From NCBI GenBank assembly GCA_016124855.1, contig WGMX01000062.1, positions 1 to 61,743 of the forward strand: a DNA stretch of 61,743 bases, given 5' to 3'. Made by a program: the position numbers and the translations under genes. Of this stretch, positions 32,459 through 40,737 are shown piece after piece. The stretch is from Anaerolineaceae bacterium. Lineage in GTDB: Bacteria > Chloroflexota > Anaerolineae > Aggregatilineales > Phototrophicaceae. The first letter of the stretch is position 1. Each line of letters starts with the position of its first letter. The notes beneath the pieces were generated by a model. The model was not told the DNA's origin, searched no databases, and saw only the letters and a list, made by a program, of their open reading frames with translations.

Positions 32459-34900
32459 ATGAACCGTAATCGTCGCCAACTTCACCTCATCACCCGCAGC
32501 CTGCCCATTCGTGTCCGTTACCTTTAAGCGATCACCGTTGCCGCAGTCACCCGCTGGTTTAGTCTCGCAGGTATATAACCCGATCAGCAGTTGATACGCA
32601 CCGGTTGGCATATCCGCAGGTAGTTCAATTACATAATCATCATGTAAATAACCGGTTGAAGGCCATATCTTGGTCGGTATATCTGCCGGATTGAGTTTAT
32701 CAGCCTGTGCCAGCGGCGGCCCACCGGTCGAGATATGGACGAAACTCGAATAACCGTAAGGAATTGGGGCTGCTGCGTACCAGTACACTTTTAGTTCTAC
32801 CCGCTCACCTGCTCGAAAGGTGTCGCCGTTCAGATCGTAACCAATCAGCCGAATTTGGTCGCCCAACCGGTAATCCAGCTTATGCTGCGCCAAGACTGCC
32901 TGTCCCACCGGCGACTCAATCCATGCCCCGCCTTCCCGCATATACACCACTAAGAAGGCGAACGCCATCACCGCCCCAATGCTCAATCCAACCAATACTG
33001 GTTTTCTCCCTCCCCTGTTTACGGGGAAAGGCTGCGATGGGAGTTCTTCTCTGTGCGGCACTGTGGTTGATTTTCGTCGTATCCCTACGCCAATTCCCAC
33101 TAGCGCCACCATGCTCACTAAAGAAATCGCGTTTCCCAAATCGCGGGCTGGCGTGCTGCCCAGATAAACCCGCACCGTATGTTCACCCGCAGGTACAGGC
33201 AGCGTAATCAATCCGTGCGGATCAGACGGCGTAATGGGAACCATTTGACCATCGACCTCTGCCGCCCAACCTAACCAATAATACGTCAGCACCTCAAAGG
33301 TAAAACCATTCGGCGACGTAATCGTCCACACATCTTCCTGAGGCGTGTGGTTCACCAGCGTAACCGTCACTCCGGCAGGCAGCGTTTCCATGTGCGCCTT
33401 GTTAATTGGATAGCCATCAGCATAATCGGCCATTAAACGCGGGGTCGCTCCAGGTTCAACTGAAACTGTTTTCGGCAAATACTCGTTAGAAAAGGTCGTC
33501 GCTCGCTGCAGGCCTTGAACTTCCGCCTCTTGATAAGCCGCCACCGATGTATCAACCGTCGGATGCGTCCATTCGGGTATATAGAGCAAGGGCGAAGCCA
33601 GCACGATTACCAGCAGGATTACAGCCGCTGCCAGCACCATACCGATTTGCTTTGGCACTTGTTCCAACCAGCAGGCATTCATCCCGGCCAGCACCGCCAA
33701 GCAGAACGCTGCTGGCCCCAGTAACCGCCATGGGAATTGGAGGAACGCCAGCGGAGCAATCACCGCCCATAATCCACTGGCGGCAGGCAGCATCAATCCC
33801 ACCATCATCGCGCCCATAATGCCGAAGAAAATCGTCTGATTTCTGGCTAGCTGTAGGAAGGGCATATATCCCGTCCGCGTATTGTTGTATCGTCTACTCC
33901 ATGCCCCTAACCCGATCATCCCCATGACACCCGTTAACGCTAGCACCCATTGTGCTACACCCAAATTAAGTTGATGCTCCAAGCCGTTGAAAGCACCGCC
34001 ATCGAGTCGCGGCGAAAAATCCAGCAGATGAAGCACGGGGACAAAAAATCGGCGGTAATCCAACTGCGCCACGCCAATCAAATTACTCAGTTTAACCGCA
34101 TCGCCTTCCTTCATTACTGGCAGCCAAAAATAGGCCGTCAACCCTACCCCAACGGCCAGTGCTAAAACTGCGAGTAACGTGTTTTTTAAATGTTCTCTGT
34201 TTCGCCTTGGTTGATGATCTTGGCTTGCGACTGATGACTGGCGACTGACGGTCAGCTCCCACACAATCCACGCCGCCAACATGGCCGACAAAGCCAATGC
34301 CATCAAGTTATGCGTGATAATCAACGCGGCGCTGCTCACCGCCGCCAGCACAAACGCCCATGTACCCCCTCGACGTGTTAACTGACTGTAGGCCCACATC
34401 ACCAGTGGGAATAGTGCAAAGGCCATCAATTCGGGATACGCCCCACGCGAATAAGGTTCGGTAAACATGATGTACGGGCTGTAAACATAACAGATCGCCG
34501 CGATGACACCGCCTACTCTTCCGGCATAAGCTCGCACAAATCCGTACATGCCCAGACCACCGCCCAGTGCCCCCAAAGCGATCAGCGTCCGCAGGCTGTC
34601 CACCGCATTTGTCCCCAACACGCGGCTGAAAATGCTGGTGATGTAATAGGTAAGGCTGGCATAATAGTGGAAGAGCGGCGCGCCGTAGCCCTCGTAAAAT
34701 GCTTCGGCCCAGCGCGGCATAAAAACACCATGCGACCACGCCCGATCCATCTCGGCAGCACGATAAACGTGGTAAAGCACATCATCGCCATTCGGCAAAC
34801 CTTGTCGGTAAAGCAGCGGCCAAAAGGTGAACGCGCACAATACAAGAGTAAGCAGCATGGCGGGATCAAGTCGGCGGCGGATTTGTTTGATGACTTTCAT
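32456..34900 (-). CDS. Large multi-pass membrane protein, PTPS-related/GT-C-like
   Basis: About 814 residues from the ATG at 34900 (831 from the ATG at 34951, no good ribosome site before either). The N-terminal part has GLPNGDDVLYHVYRAAEMDRAWSHGVFMPRW and FYEGYGAPLFHYYASLTYYITSIFSR, the signature of the '6-pyruvoyl-tetrahydropterin synthase-related' membrane proteins of Chloroflexota and archaea, believed to be GT-C-type glycosyltransferases. About 13 helices precede two extracellular beta-rich domains at the C-terminus. The middle carries a heptad-repeat insertion (TVSRQSSVASQD, 34222-34253) in a loop. It is the first gene of the envelope cluster. Confidence 0.75.
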   Translation of the reverse strand: MKVIKQIRRRLDPAMLLTLVLCAFTFWPLLYRQGLPNGDDVLYHVYRAAEMDRAWSHGVFMPRWAEAFYEGYGAPLFHYYASLTYYITSIFSRVLGTNAVDSLRTLIALGALGGGLGMYGFVRAYAGRVGGVIAAICYVYSPYIMFTEPYSRGAYPELMAFALFPLVMWAYSQLTRRGGTWAFVLAAVSSAALIITHNLMALALSAMLAAWIVWELTVSRQSSVASQDHQPRRNREHLKNTLLAVLALAVGVGLTAYFWLPVMKEGDAVKLSNLIGVAQLDYRRFFVPVLHLLDFSPRLDGGAFNGLEHQLNLGVAQWVLALTGVMGMIGLGAWSRRYNNTRTGYMPFLQLARNQTIFFGIMGAMMVGLMLPAASGLWAVIAPLAFLQFPWRLLGPAAFCLAVLAGMNACWLEQVPKQIGMVLAAAVILLVIVLASPLLYIPEWTHPTVDTSVAAYQEAEVQGLQRATTFSNEYLPKTVSVEPGATPRLMADYADGYPINKAHMETLPAGVTVTLVNHTPQEDVWTITSPNGFTFEVLTYYWLGWAAEVDGQMVPITPSDPHGLITLPVPAGEHTVRVYLGSTPARDLGNAISLVSMVALVGIGVGIRRKSTTVPHREELPSQPFPVNRGGRKPVLVGLSIGAVMAFAFLVVYMREGGAWIESPVGQAVLAQHKLDYRLGDQIRLIGYDLNGDTFRAGERVELKVYWYAAAPIPYGYSSFVHISTGGPPLAQADKLNPADIPTKIWPSTGYLHDDYVIELPADMPTGAYQLLIGLYTCETKPAGDCGNGDRLKVTDTNGQAAGDEVKLATITVH
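34222..34253 (-). repeat. Heptad repeat inside a coding sequence
   Basis: On the minus strand CGTCAGTCGCC, AGTCATC, AGTCGCA. It is in frame and codes for TVSRQSSVASQD in a polar loop of the membrane protein. It shares the 15-base core GTCAGTCGCCAGTCA with the copy near 30.4 kb. Confidence 0.55.
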
Positions 34901-35095
34901 GGCGGGCATTCTAAGCCAGCGCCCGTCAAATAGCCACAACAGATTATGCAACCGTCGCCCTTCAGTGGGTAGTTATGGACACCCGTTCATAAAGATACGT
35001 ATATGCTCAGTTCTCACCCGATACTTATCTGAGGATGATTTTAGAGACGTATAATTGTGCCATCCGTTGGAATATTTATTGTAAGGGAAAGTAAC

Positions 35096-35572
35096 ATGCC
35101 TACAGTTGGTCAACAAGCACCGGATTTTGAACTGCTTAATCAAGATGGGAAAACCGTTCATCTCAGTGACTATCGTGGAAAAAAAGTGGTGATTTTCGCT
35201 TTCCCCAAAGCCAACACCGGCGGATGTAATGCCCAAGCCTGTGCCTTCCGCGATGAACTACCGCGACTTGAATCCCAAAATGCTGTTGTATTAGGCGTCA
35301 GCACAGACAGCCCCGAAACACTCAAGGGCTGGAAGCAAAACAAGAAACTTCAGTACGACTTACTATCCGATCCCGATCACAAATTTTTGGAAGAATGGGG
35401 CGCTTGGGGTGTTTCGGTCGTCAGCATTATCAAGATTCCAATGGCGATGCGCTCTTATTGGGTAATTGATGAACAGGGCAAAGTGCTCGCCTCGCAGGTT
35501 GGTGTTGGCCCGACCGACAGTGTAGAAAAAGCACTGAAAGACGTCGGTGCGAACACAGCCGCAGCCGTCTAA
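35096..35572 (+). CDS. PrxQ/Bcp-type peroxiredoxin (copy 1)
   Basis: A 158-residue thiol peroxidase. PxxxTxxC holds Pro37, Thr41 and peroxidatic Cys44 (NTGGCNAQAC); the resolving Cys49 lies five residues later, as in the alpha2-type PrxQ group. It reduces H2O2 and organic hydroperoxides with thioredoxin-like donors in the cytoplasm. The frame is open from 35057, but AAGGGAAAG precedes the MPTVG start, which matches the two paralogues. It is the first of three copies within 2 kb and has Asn after the Cys where the others have Thr. A terminator follows. Confidence 0.92.
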   Translation: MPTVGQQAPDFELLNQDGKTVHLSDYRGKKVVIFAFPKANTGGCNAQACAFRDELPRLESQNAVVLGVSTDSPETLKGWKQNKKLQYDLLSDPDHKFLEEWGAWGVSVVSIIKIPMAMRSYWVIDEQGKVLASQVGVGPTDSVEKALKDVGANTAAAV

Positions 35573-35588
35573 TAAGCAATAACCAATG

Positions 35589-35616
35589 CAGGGGCGCATG
35601 GTCTGCGCCCTTGTTT
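35589..35616 (+). terminator. Terminator after peroxiredoxin copy 1
   Basis: AGGGGCGCA pairs with TGCGCCCTT around TGGTC, followed by TTGTTTAGT. Confidence 0.6.
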
Positions 35617-35631
35617 AGTCCATGTTGGGGA

Positions 35632-35973
35632 TTATTCCAACTCCTCGACCACCGACACCGCCTTCAGCCCGTTAGACTCCATAATAAAATCTTCGGTCAG
35701 CATAATCCGTCCGTCGGGCAGATACTCTGGCGTCGAAAGTGACTTGCCCCACTGCCATTCGCCTTCATCCGTCATGTGCTGAAAGCGTAAATCGAGCACA
35801 CCCTTCGCATCCACAACCGCCATAAACTGCCCATACTTGCACCCGCCGCCTACATAATGTCCCCAGACCACGTCGCCCGTCTGTTGGTAATAGAATATTG
35901 TACCCGTGAATTGACCGGGATTATTACGATCCCGCATATGAAAACGGCGGTTGTTGTAGTTAAAAGTACTCAT
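35632..35973 (-). CDS. Small beta-barrel-like protein often annotated 'n-acetylglutamate synthase'
   Basis: A 113-residue protein: FNYNNRRFHMRDRNNPG, then TIFYYQQTGDVVWGHYVGGGCKYGQFMAVVDAKGVLDLRFQHMTDEGE and PDGRIMLTEDF. The pattern Y-Q-Q-x-G-x-V-x-G-x-Y-x-G-G is that of a small family frequently but wrongly called n-acetylglutamate synthase. No catalytic acetyl-CoA motif is visible. The frame is open to 36003. It is antisense-oriented between peroxiredoxin copies 1 and 2 and divergent from copy 2. Function unknown. Confidence 0.65.
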   Translation of the reverse strand: MSTFNYNNRRFHMRDRNNPGQFTGTIFYYQQTGDVVWGHYVGGGCKYGQFMAVVDAKGVLDLRFQHMTDEGEWQWGKSLSTPEYLPDGRIMLTEDFIMESNGLKAVSVVEELE

Positions 35974-36033
35974 GAAGTAGGCTACCTTGTTATAATGTCG
36001 CAAAATGGTTCAATTATTTATTAAGGATACCCC

Positions 36034-36486
36034 ATGCCTGCCATCGGCGAAACTGCACCAGACTTCGAACTGCTTAATCAAGACAGCCTTCCGACACGTC
36101 TTAAAAAATATCGTGGTCGTAAAGTAATAATCTTTGCCTTCCCCCAAGCGTATACAGCCGGATGCACTGAACAAGCCTGTGGATTTCGCGACCAATTCCC
36201 GCAAATTGAGGCTGAAAATGCGGTCATACTCGGCATCAGTCCCGATAAGCCGGATACACTTAAGCGTTGGAAAATCGAAAATAATCTGCAATATGACCTT
36301 CTCTCAGATCCGACGCACCAGACGCTGCAAGAGTGGGGTGCGTGGGGGAAGCCCATATTGGGACTGATCAAGCTCCGTCGTGTCAATCGCTCTTTTTGGG
36401 TCATTAATGAAGAGGGCGTAGTCATTGATGAACAGCGAGGTATTAGCCCTACTCAAAGTGTCGAACGTGCGCTCAAAGCCCTTTGA
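36034..36486 (+). CDS. PrxQ/Bcp-type peroxiredoxin (copy 2)
   Basis: A 150-residue thiol peroxidase starting MPAIGETAPDFELLNQD. Cys44 (peroxidatic, AYTAGCTEQ) and Cys49 (resolving) are in the same positions as in copies 1 and 3. It is the shortest copy; the 'RGRKVIIFAFPQ' strand and the SPTQSVERALKAL end are typical. AAGGA precedes the ATG. It shares the GAWG-xPIxxxIK/RRxxxRSFWVI segment with copy 1 rather than copy 3. Confidence 0.92.
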   Translation: MPAIGETAPDFELLNQDSLPTRLKKYRGRKVIIFAFPQAYTAGCTEQACGFRDQFPQIEAENAVILGISPDKPDTLKRWKIENNLQYDLLSDPTHQTLQEWGAWGKPILGLIKLRRVNRSFWVINEEGVVIDEQRGISPTQSVERALKAL

Positions 36487-36592
36487 GCCAGTTAAACCAA
36501 GCTAAAATGGTATTAAGGCCACTTTGAATCGTTCTATGATCGGGGTAGCATAGTGGCTGGAACCGCCTTTATTTCAATTGAAAGGAATAGCA

Positions 36593-37054
36593 ATGCCCAA
36601 CGTTGGCGAGAAAGCACCCGACTTCGAACTTCTTAATCAGGATGGCAAACTGGTTAAACTCAGTGATTTTCGCGGTAAAAAGGTCATTCTATTTGCCTAC
36701 CCCAAAGCTGACACGCCCGGCTGTACGACACAGGCTTGCGGCTTCCGGGATAACTTCCCCAAGATTCAAGCAGATAACACGGTTGTCTTCGGCATCAGCG
36801 CCGACACCCCAGAAGATCAACTAAAGTGGAAACAGAAGCAAAATCTTCCCTATGACCTCCTGTGTGATGTCGATCATAAAGTCCTCGAGCAGTACGGCGC
36901 TTGGGGCGAAAAGACCAATTTTGGTAAGACCTACATGGGCATCATCCGTTCGCATTGGGTCATTGACGAAAACGGGAACATCGCGGACGAGCAAATTAAG
37001 ATTAGTCCAGAGGACAGTATTGCCAAAGCAGTCGGTGCGATTACCTTGAAGTAA
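36593..37054 (+). CDS. PrxQ/Bcp-type peroxiredoxin (copy 3)
   Basis: A 153-residue thiol peroxidase and the most canonical of the three: PKADTPGCTTQACGFRDNFP contains Pro37, Thr41, Cys44 and Cys49. It has the KTYMGIIRSHWVIDENG segment common in bacterial Bcp. AAAGGAA lies 6 bases before the MPNVGEK start; the ATG at 36578 is less likely. It lies 107 bases after copy 2 on the same strand and may share its transcript. Confidence 0.93.
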   Translation: MPNVGEKAPDFELLNQDGKLVKLSDFRGKKVILFAYPKADTPGCTTQACGFRDNFPKIQADNTVVFGISADTPEDQLKWKQKQNLPYDLLCDVDHKVLEQYGAWGEKTNFGKTYMGIIRSHWVIDENGNIADEQIKISPEDSIAKAVGAITLK

Positions 37055-37068
37055 CCCTTTCCGTCGAG

Positions 37069-37090
37069 GCGGAGTTCTGCCTCCGCCTGA
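37069..37090 (+). terminator. Hairpin after peroxiredoxin copy 3
   Basis: AGGCGGAG pairs with CTCCGCCT around a 6-base loop, 15 bases past the stop. No T-run follows, so it is a weak terminator candidate. Confidence 0.4.
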
Positions 37091-37143
37091 TTCACCCGTA
37101 TGAGTCCCTCTTCGAAACATATACATTTGGATAAGATAAACTG

Positions 37144-38061
37144 ATGCAAACACGTCCCATTGGATCACTTCAGGTTTCACTGGTAGGTATCGGAACCAAC
37201 AATTTTGGTCGCCGAATTGATGATGCAGCCTCGATTGCTGTTGTTCACGCAGCGCTGGACGAGGGAATTAACTTTTTTGACACTGCCGATATTTATGGCG
37301 GCACACGCAGCGAAGAACTGTTGGCTGAAGGGCTTGGCAATCGCCGTAAAGATGCCATCATCGCCACCAAATTTGGCATTCCTATAGATGAGCAGCGCAA
37401 AGGCGGCGCGAGTCCTGCTTACATCAAGCAAGCGGCTGAGGACAGCCTCAAGCGGCTCAAAACCGATTACATCGACCTATACCAACTGCATCGCCCTGAT
37501 CTCACCGTGCCGATTGCAGATACTTTGGGCGCACTCAATGAACTGGTGCAGGCGGGCAAAGTGCGCGAAATTGGCTGCTCGAATTTTTCCGCCGCGCAGC
37601 TTCAGGAAGCGGAAGCAGCTGTAAAGAGTGGTGCAGCCCGATTTGTCAGTGTTCAAAACGCTTACAGCTTATTTGACCGCGAACCGGAAGCAGAAGTACT
37701 GCCCGAATGTGCCAAACTCGGTATTGGTTTCCTACCCTATTTCCCCTTAGCCAATGGATTGCTTACGGGCAAATATCGAAAGGACCAACCGGTTCCTGAA
37801 GGCACCCGACTGCAAAATCCCGGCAAATCCGAACTGCTTACGGACGACAATTTGAACAAAGTCGAGGCGCTGATTAAGTATGCGGAATCGAAAGGTCACA
37901 CGATTTTAGAATTGGCCTTCTCATGGTTAGCGACCAATCCGGTTATTCCCTCAGTGATAGCCGGTGCAACGTCCCCTAAACAAGTACAATCCAACGCTAA
38001 GGCCGTCAACTGGAACATGACCGCTGCCGAACGCGCGGAAATCGAATCAATTATGGGCTAG
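37144..38061 (+). CDS. Aldo/keto reductase
   Basis: A 305-residue reductase of the Tas/YajO-like AKR group. The tetrad is Asp46 and Tyr51 (FFDTADIYGG), Lys76 (IATKFG) and His116 (YQLHRPD). GCSNFSAAQL and SVIAGATSPKQVQSN are the substrate- and cofactor-binding segments. NADPH-dependent; the carbonyl substrate is unknown, possibly a detoxification role given the peroxiredoxins next to it (inference). It follows copy 3 by 90 bases and ends at a bidirectional terminator. Confidence 0.9.
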   Translation: MQTRPIGSLQVSLVGIGTNNFGRRIDDAASIAVVHAALDEGINFFDTADIYGGTRSEELLAEGLGNRRKDAIIATKFGIPIDEQRKGGASPAYIKQAAEDSLKRLKTDYIDLYQLHRPDLTVPIADTLGALNELVQAGKVREIGCSNFSAAQLQEAEAAVKSGAARFVSVQNAYSLFDREPEAEVLPECAKLGIGFLPYFPLANGLLTGKYRKDQPVPEGTRLQNPGKSELLTDDNLNKVEALIKYAESKGHTILELAFSWLATNPVIPSVIAGATSPKQVQSNAKAVNWNMTAAERAEIESIMG

Positions 38062-38072
38062 CATGATTCTAA

Positions 38073-38110
38073 AGTGAGAATAAGGCAAGACTGTTGGCCT
38101 TATTCTCACT
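38073..38110. terminator. Bidirectional terminator between convergent genes
   Basis: AGTGAGAATAAGGC (38073-38086) pairs perfectly over 14 bases with GCCTTATTCTCACT (38097-38110). It serves the aldo/keto reductase gene from the left and overlaps the stop of the GHMP-like gene from the right. Confidence 0.65.
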
Positions 38111-38582
38111 CGCTGTTTTCAACATATTCTCGGCGTGTGCGGTCAACAATATCAATCAATGTATCAACCGTATAATCGAGTTGGTACAAATCGTGCCATA
38201 ACGCCGCAAACGCCATCCCTGAACCATAGTCGAATCGCGGGCCGGCTGGCTCATTGCCCATCACCACCATATTGAGGCCGATTAAATCCAAACCATCCTG
38301 TGCCAATAGCAACGTCACACCAGCCGGATAACGCGCCCAACGGGGCAGCGGTCGGCGGGTAATGGTCTGTTTAACCTTCGCACTTTGTAAATTAAAAGTG
38401 GCCCGGCTTTCAACTTCTGGCGCGACCACCGTAAATTCCGCATCACTGGCATAACTTGCAGCAATCCACATTTCTCGACCCGGCGCACGTGCTAAAAATT
38501 GCACAACCTGATCAGGAAATGCATCTGCAAACGAGGCTAACAACATCACCGGCGGGTTTCCGGCCTCCAAAGGACTCTCCAC
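38106..38582 (-). CDS. Degenerate galactokinase/GHMP kinase-like N-terminal fragment
   Basis: A 158-residue protein. It resembles the N-terminal half of galactokinases: RAPGREMWIAASYASDAEFTVVAPEVESRATF stands where RAPGRVNLIGEHTDY-type sequence would be, followed by LPRWARYPAGVTLLLAQDGLDLIGLNMVVMGNEPAGP. The phosphate-binding GLSSSAA motif that should follow is replaced by RFDYGSGMAFAAL, and the catalytic HTDY and C-terminal half are missing. Full-length enzymes have about 390 residues. It is probably not a kinase. It may be a repurposed domain or a decaying gene. The reading frame is intact, so some function is possible. Confidence 0.5.
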   Translation of the reverse strand: MESPLEAGNPPVMLLASFADAFPDQVVQFLARAPGREMWIAASYASDAEFTVVAPEVESRATFNLQSAKVKQTITRRPLPRWARYPAGVTLLLAQDGLDLIGLNMVVMGNEPAGPRFDYGSGMAFAALWHDLYQLDYTVDTLIDIVDRTRREYVENSE

Positions 38583-38786
38583 ACCTTACTCCTCATTTTG
38601 AATGGAGCTTCTCAATCTCATTTGAGTGTAACACAGCCGCCTCGATAACTTCATATGGTTCCAGATAAATATTTGATCAGAACCAGCGCCTGTTCATTAT
38701 CTCCTTTCATAATTCTCATTCGTTTGCCGCCCCGAACAGACAATCTCTGGTAGAATATCATTTTATGGCAACTTTCAGGGAAAATT

Positions 38787-40124
38787 ATGCGGCGTACAAC
38801 CTTTAGCTTTTTGACCGGTCTCATCATGCTATTGGTGGGTGGTGTCTGGGCATTGGCGCAGGATATTGCTGCCTGCGCTCCGGCTGTTAATGCCATCTGG
38901 ACGGCGGCCAGTGATGCCTGTATCAAAGAAACGATTGGTTACATCTGTAATGGGGGCGCACCCCCACAGGTTGAGCCAACAGGGCCGGTCAGCAATGCGC
39001 TCAACCCCATTGGAGCACTGGTTGATTTGAGCGTCGTAACGGCGATTCATACTTCAGCTATCGCAGTCGAAAATAGCAACGGCGGAGTCCTCTGGCTGCG
39101 TCCGAAAGAACCTATTCGCTTTACCGGTTTGCTCGTCGGTGATGTTAGTATCACCAATATCACCCCGGCAGATTATCCAGCTTGGCAGTCGGTCGTCGTC
39201 CAGAGCAGCGAACAACTATCCACTTGTAACACCGCGCCGCGCAGTGCCTATGTCGTACAAACCCCATTCGGTCAACCGACAAATATTGCCATCAACGGCG
39301 TGTCCGTCAGCGTCAATGGCACGCTGATGATACAGACGGTCGGTAATCAAACCATATTTGCTGACCTTTCCGGCCAAACCAGTCTTTACAGTTCCGGGCA
39401 GGAACAGCTTTTGCGTCCCGGTCAACAAAGCACGGTCACCTATAATCCGGCTAATTTTTCATCACCCATTGGTCCACCGGATTTCCCCTCTTTGCTTGAC
39501 GAAACACTGGTTCAAAATTTTCCAGTTGCGCTGCTGGATCGACCGATCACCTTACCTCAACCCGGTTATGTTACCACCGATGGTGCTGTCAATTTGCGCG
39601 TCGCGCCGAGCACAGATGCTGGCGTAATCATTCAAGTTCCCGCAGGGCAAGTACTCAGTGTATTGGGCCGGGACGAAAGCGCCCAGTGGTATCATGTCCG
39701 GTTGGACAGCGGCGAAACAGGTTGGATGTTCGCGCAGCTGCTCATTCAAAACGTGGGTAATATTCAAGCCGTTTATTCTGCAACGCCGCTGCCACCCCAG
39801 CGTTATGGGACATTAGGAACGGCTGGTAAAGTGATCGCGCCAGCCGGAGTTAACTTGCGTCAGGCCCCGGACATCAGCTTTGCACTTATCACGACCGTGC
39901 CGAAAGATGCAATCGTGACCCTGCTTGCCCGCAGTCCCTATAGCCCTTGGGTAAAAGTGAACTTCAACAACACTATCGGCTGGCTTGCCCTGATTGCCCT
40001 CGAAACGAATGCGGTAATCGATGCGCTGCCCATTGATTACAATGTTCCACCGCAGCCAGCGCCGACCCGTGTTCCCGGTTCATTTGGCAACGCCTTCCCT
40101 GATCCGAATAAGCCGAGTAACTAA
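38787..40124 (+). CDS. Secreted cell-envelope protein with two SH3b domains
   Basis: A 445-residue protein with a signal peptide (MRRTTFSFLTGLIMLLVGGVWALAQ). Residues 30-260 are a beta-rich region with several Cys, of a type recurrent in Anaerolineae lipoproteins. Two bacterial SH3 domains follow: GAVNLRVAPSTDAGVIIQVPAGQVLSVLG, then GWMFAQLL (about 270-325), and GVNLRQAPDISFALITTVPKDAIVTLLA, then GWLALIAL (about 350-410). SH3b domains bind peptidoglycan or other envelope glycans. It is monocistronic and ends just before tRNA-Gln. Confidence 0.85.
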   Translation: MRRTTFSFLTGLIMLLVGGVWALAQDIAACAPAVNAIWTAASDACIKETIGYICNGGAPPQVEPTGPVSNALNPIGALVDLSVVTAIHTSAIAVENSNGGVLWLRPKEPIRFTGLLVGDVSITNITPADYPAWQSVVVQSSEQLSTCNTAPRSAYVVQTPFGQPTNIAINGVSVSVNGTLMIQTVGNQTIFADLSGQTSLYSSGQEQLLRPGQQSTVTYNPANFSSPIGPPDFPSLLDETLVQNFPVALLDRPITLPQPGYVTTDGAVNLRVAPSTDAGVIIQVPAGQVLSVLGRDESAQWYHVRLDSGETGWMFAQLLIQNVGNIQAVYSATPLPPQRYGTLGTAGKVIAPAGVNLRQAPDISFALITTVPKDAIVTLLARSPYSPWVKVNFNNTIGWLALIALETNAVIDALPIDYNVPPQPAPTRVPGSFGNAFPDPNKPSN

Positions 40125-40171
40125 GAATAGAGTTGGAATAAGAATTTACTCTTTTTCAGGCCGGAGACTTC

Positions 40172-40180
40172 TGTTATACT
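40172..40180 (+). promoter_or_regulatory. Extended -10 promoter of tRNA-Gln
   Basis: TGTTATACT (TG-N-TATACT) ends 14 bases before the tRNA, the right distance for a start near the tRNA 5' end. The -35 region is only T-rich. Confidence 0.5.
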
Positions 40181-40194
40181 ACTTCCCATCAAAT

Positions 40195-40267
<73 letters not shown>

Positions 40268-40276
40268 TCCTCTATC

Positions 40277-40300
40277 AAAAGCGCTTCATTGGCGCTTTTT
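40277..40300 (+). terminator. Terminator of the tRNA-Gln gene
   Basis: AAAAGCGC pairs with GCGCTTTT around TTCATTG, followed by further T residues. Confidence 0.75.
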
Positions 40301-40314
40301 TCTCGCGTAGAAGC

Positions 40315-40333
40315 GTTCGAATCCTATCTCTCC
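40315..40333 (+). repeat. Degenerate copy of the tRNA-Gln 3' end, possible attachment-site remnant
   Basis: GTTCGAATCCTATCTCTCC matches the T-arm and acceptor 3' strand of the tRNA (40247-40265) in 17 of 19 positions, 68 bases downstream. A direct repeat of a tRNA 3' end is what tRNA-targeting integrases leave, but no integrase is nearby. Confidence 0.4.
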
Positions 40334-40698
40334 TATCTGCTGAAGAGTTATGTCGTAAGCGAAAATCTATTTAAGATGCTCCTGTAATCTCCTGAGATTA
40401 ACACCTCGTTTCAGGTACTCGAAATGCCCTTGACGTAACCTAATGACGCTACCGCGTCAGTGCCGCCTACTGCACACATACTTGTTCTCAGTGATCTTAT
40501 TTCGCTTAGGCTTCATCACCATTGCTTAGGGTGGTGCGAACACTACATATAAGCCGCTATCACCTTTGACCGTCGTATTCAGCATCCGCTTTCCGAAAAA
40601 ATAACTCGACAAACTTTTGACAATGTCTTGAGATTCTCTTGGGATTGGTGCGCTATGTAGATCTTACTACGAAGTAACTTGGAGAGTATGACGTATCA
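40334..40698. other. Intergenic region downstream of tRNA-Gln
   Basis: About 365 bases without a credible ORF on either strand. It shows no repeat or RNA fold I can support. It lies between the tRNA 3'-end copy and the sugar-importer operon. Confidence 0.5.
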
Positions 40699-40731
40699 CA
40701 GGTGTGGGATGAGTTGGTCATCCCACACCTG
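40699..40731 (-). terminator. Long hairpin at the end of the sugar-importer operon
   Basis: CAGGTGTGGGATGA (40699-40712) pairs over 14 bases with TCATCCCACACCTG (40718-40731) around GTTGG. It begins 7 bases after the aldose epimerase stop on the minus strand. There is no T-run on the minus strand, although the plus side has GTTTTA. Confidence 0.55.
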
Positions 40732-40737
40732 TTTTAC

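Noticed and set aside
32707..33207. Plus-strand ORF of 166 codons inside the large membrane protein gene
   Set aside because: Antisense shadow; Pro/Arg-rich with no ribosome site.
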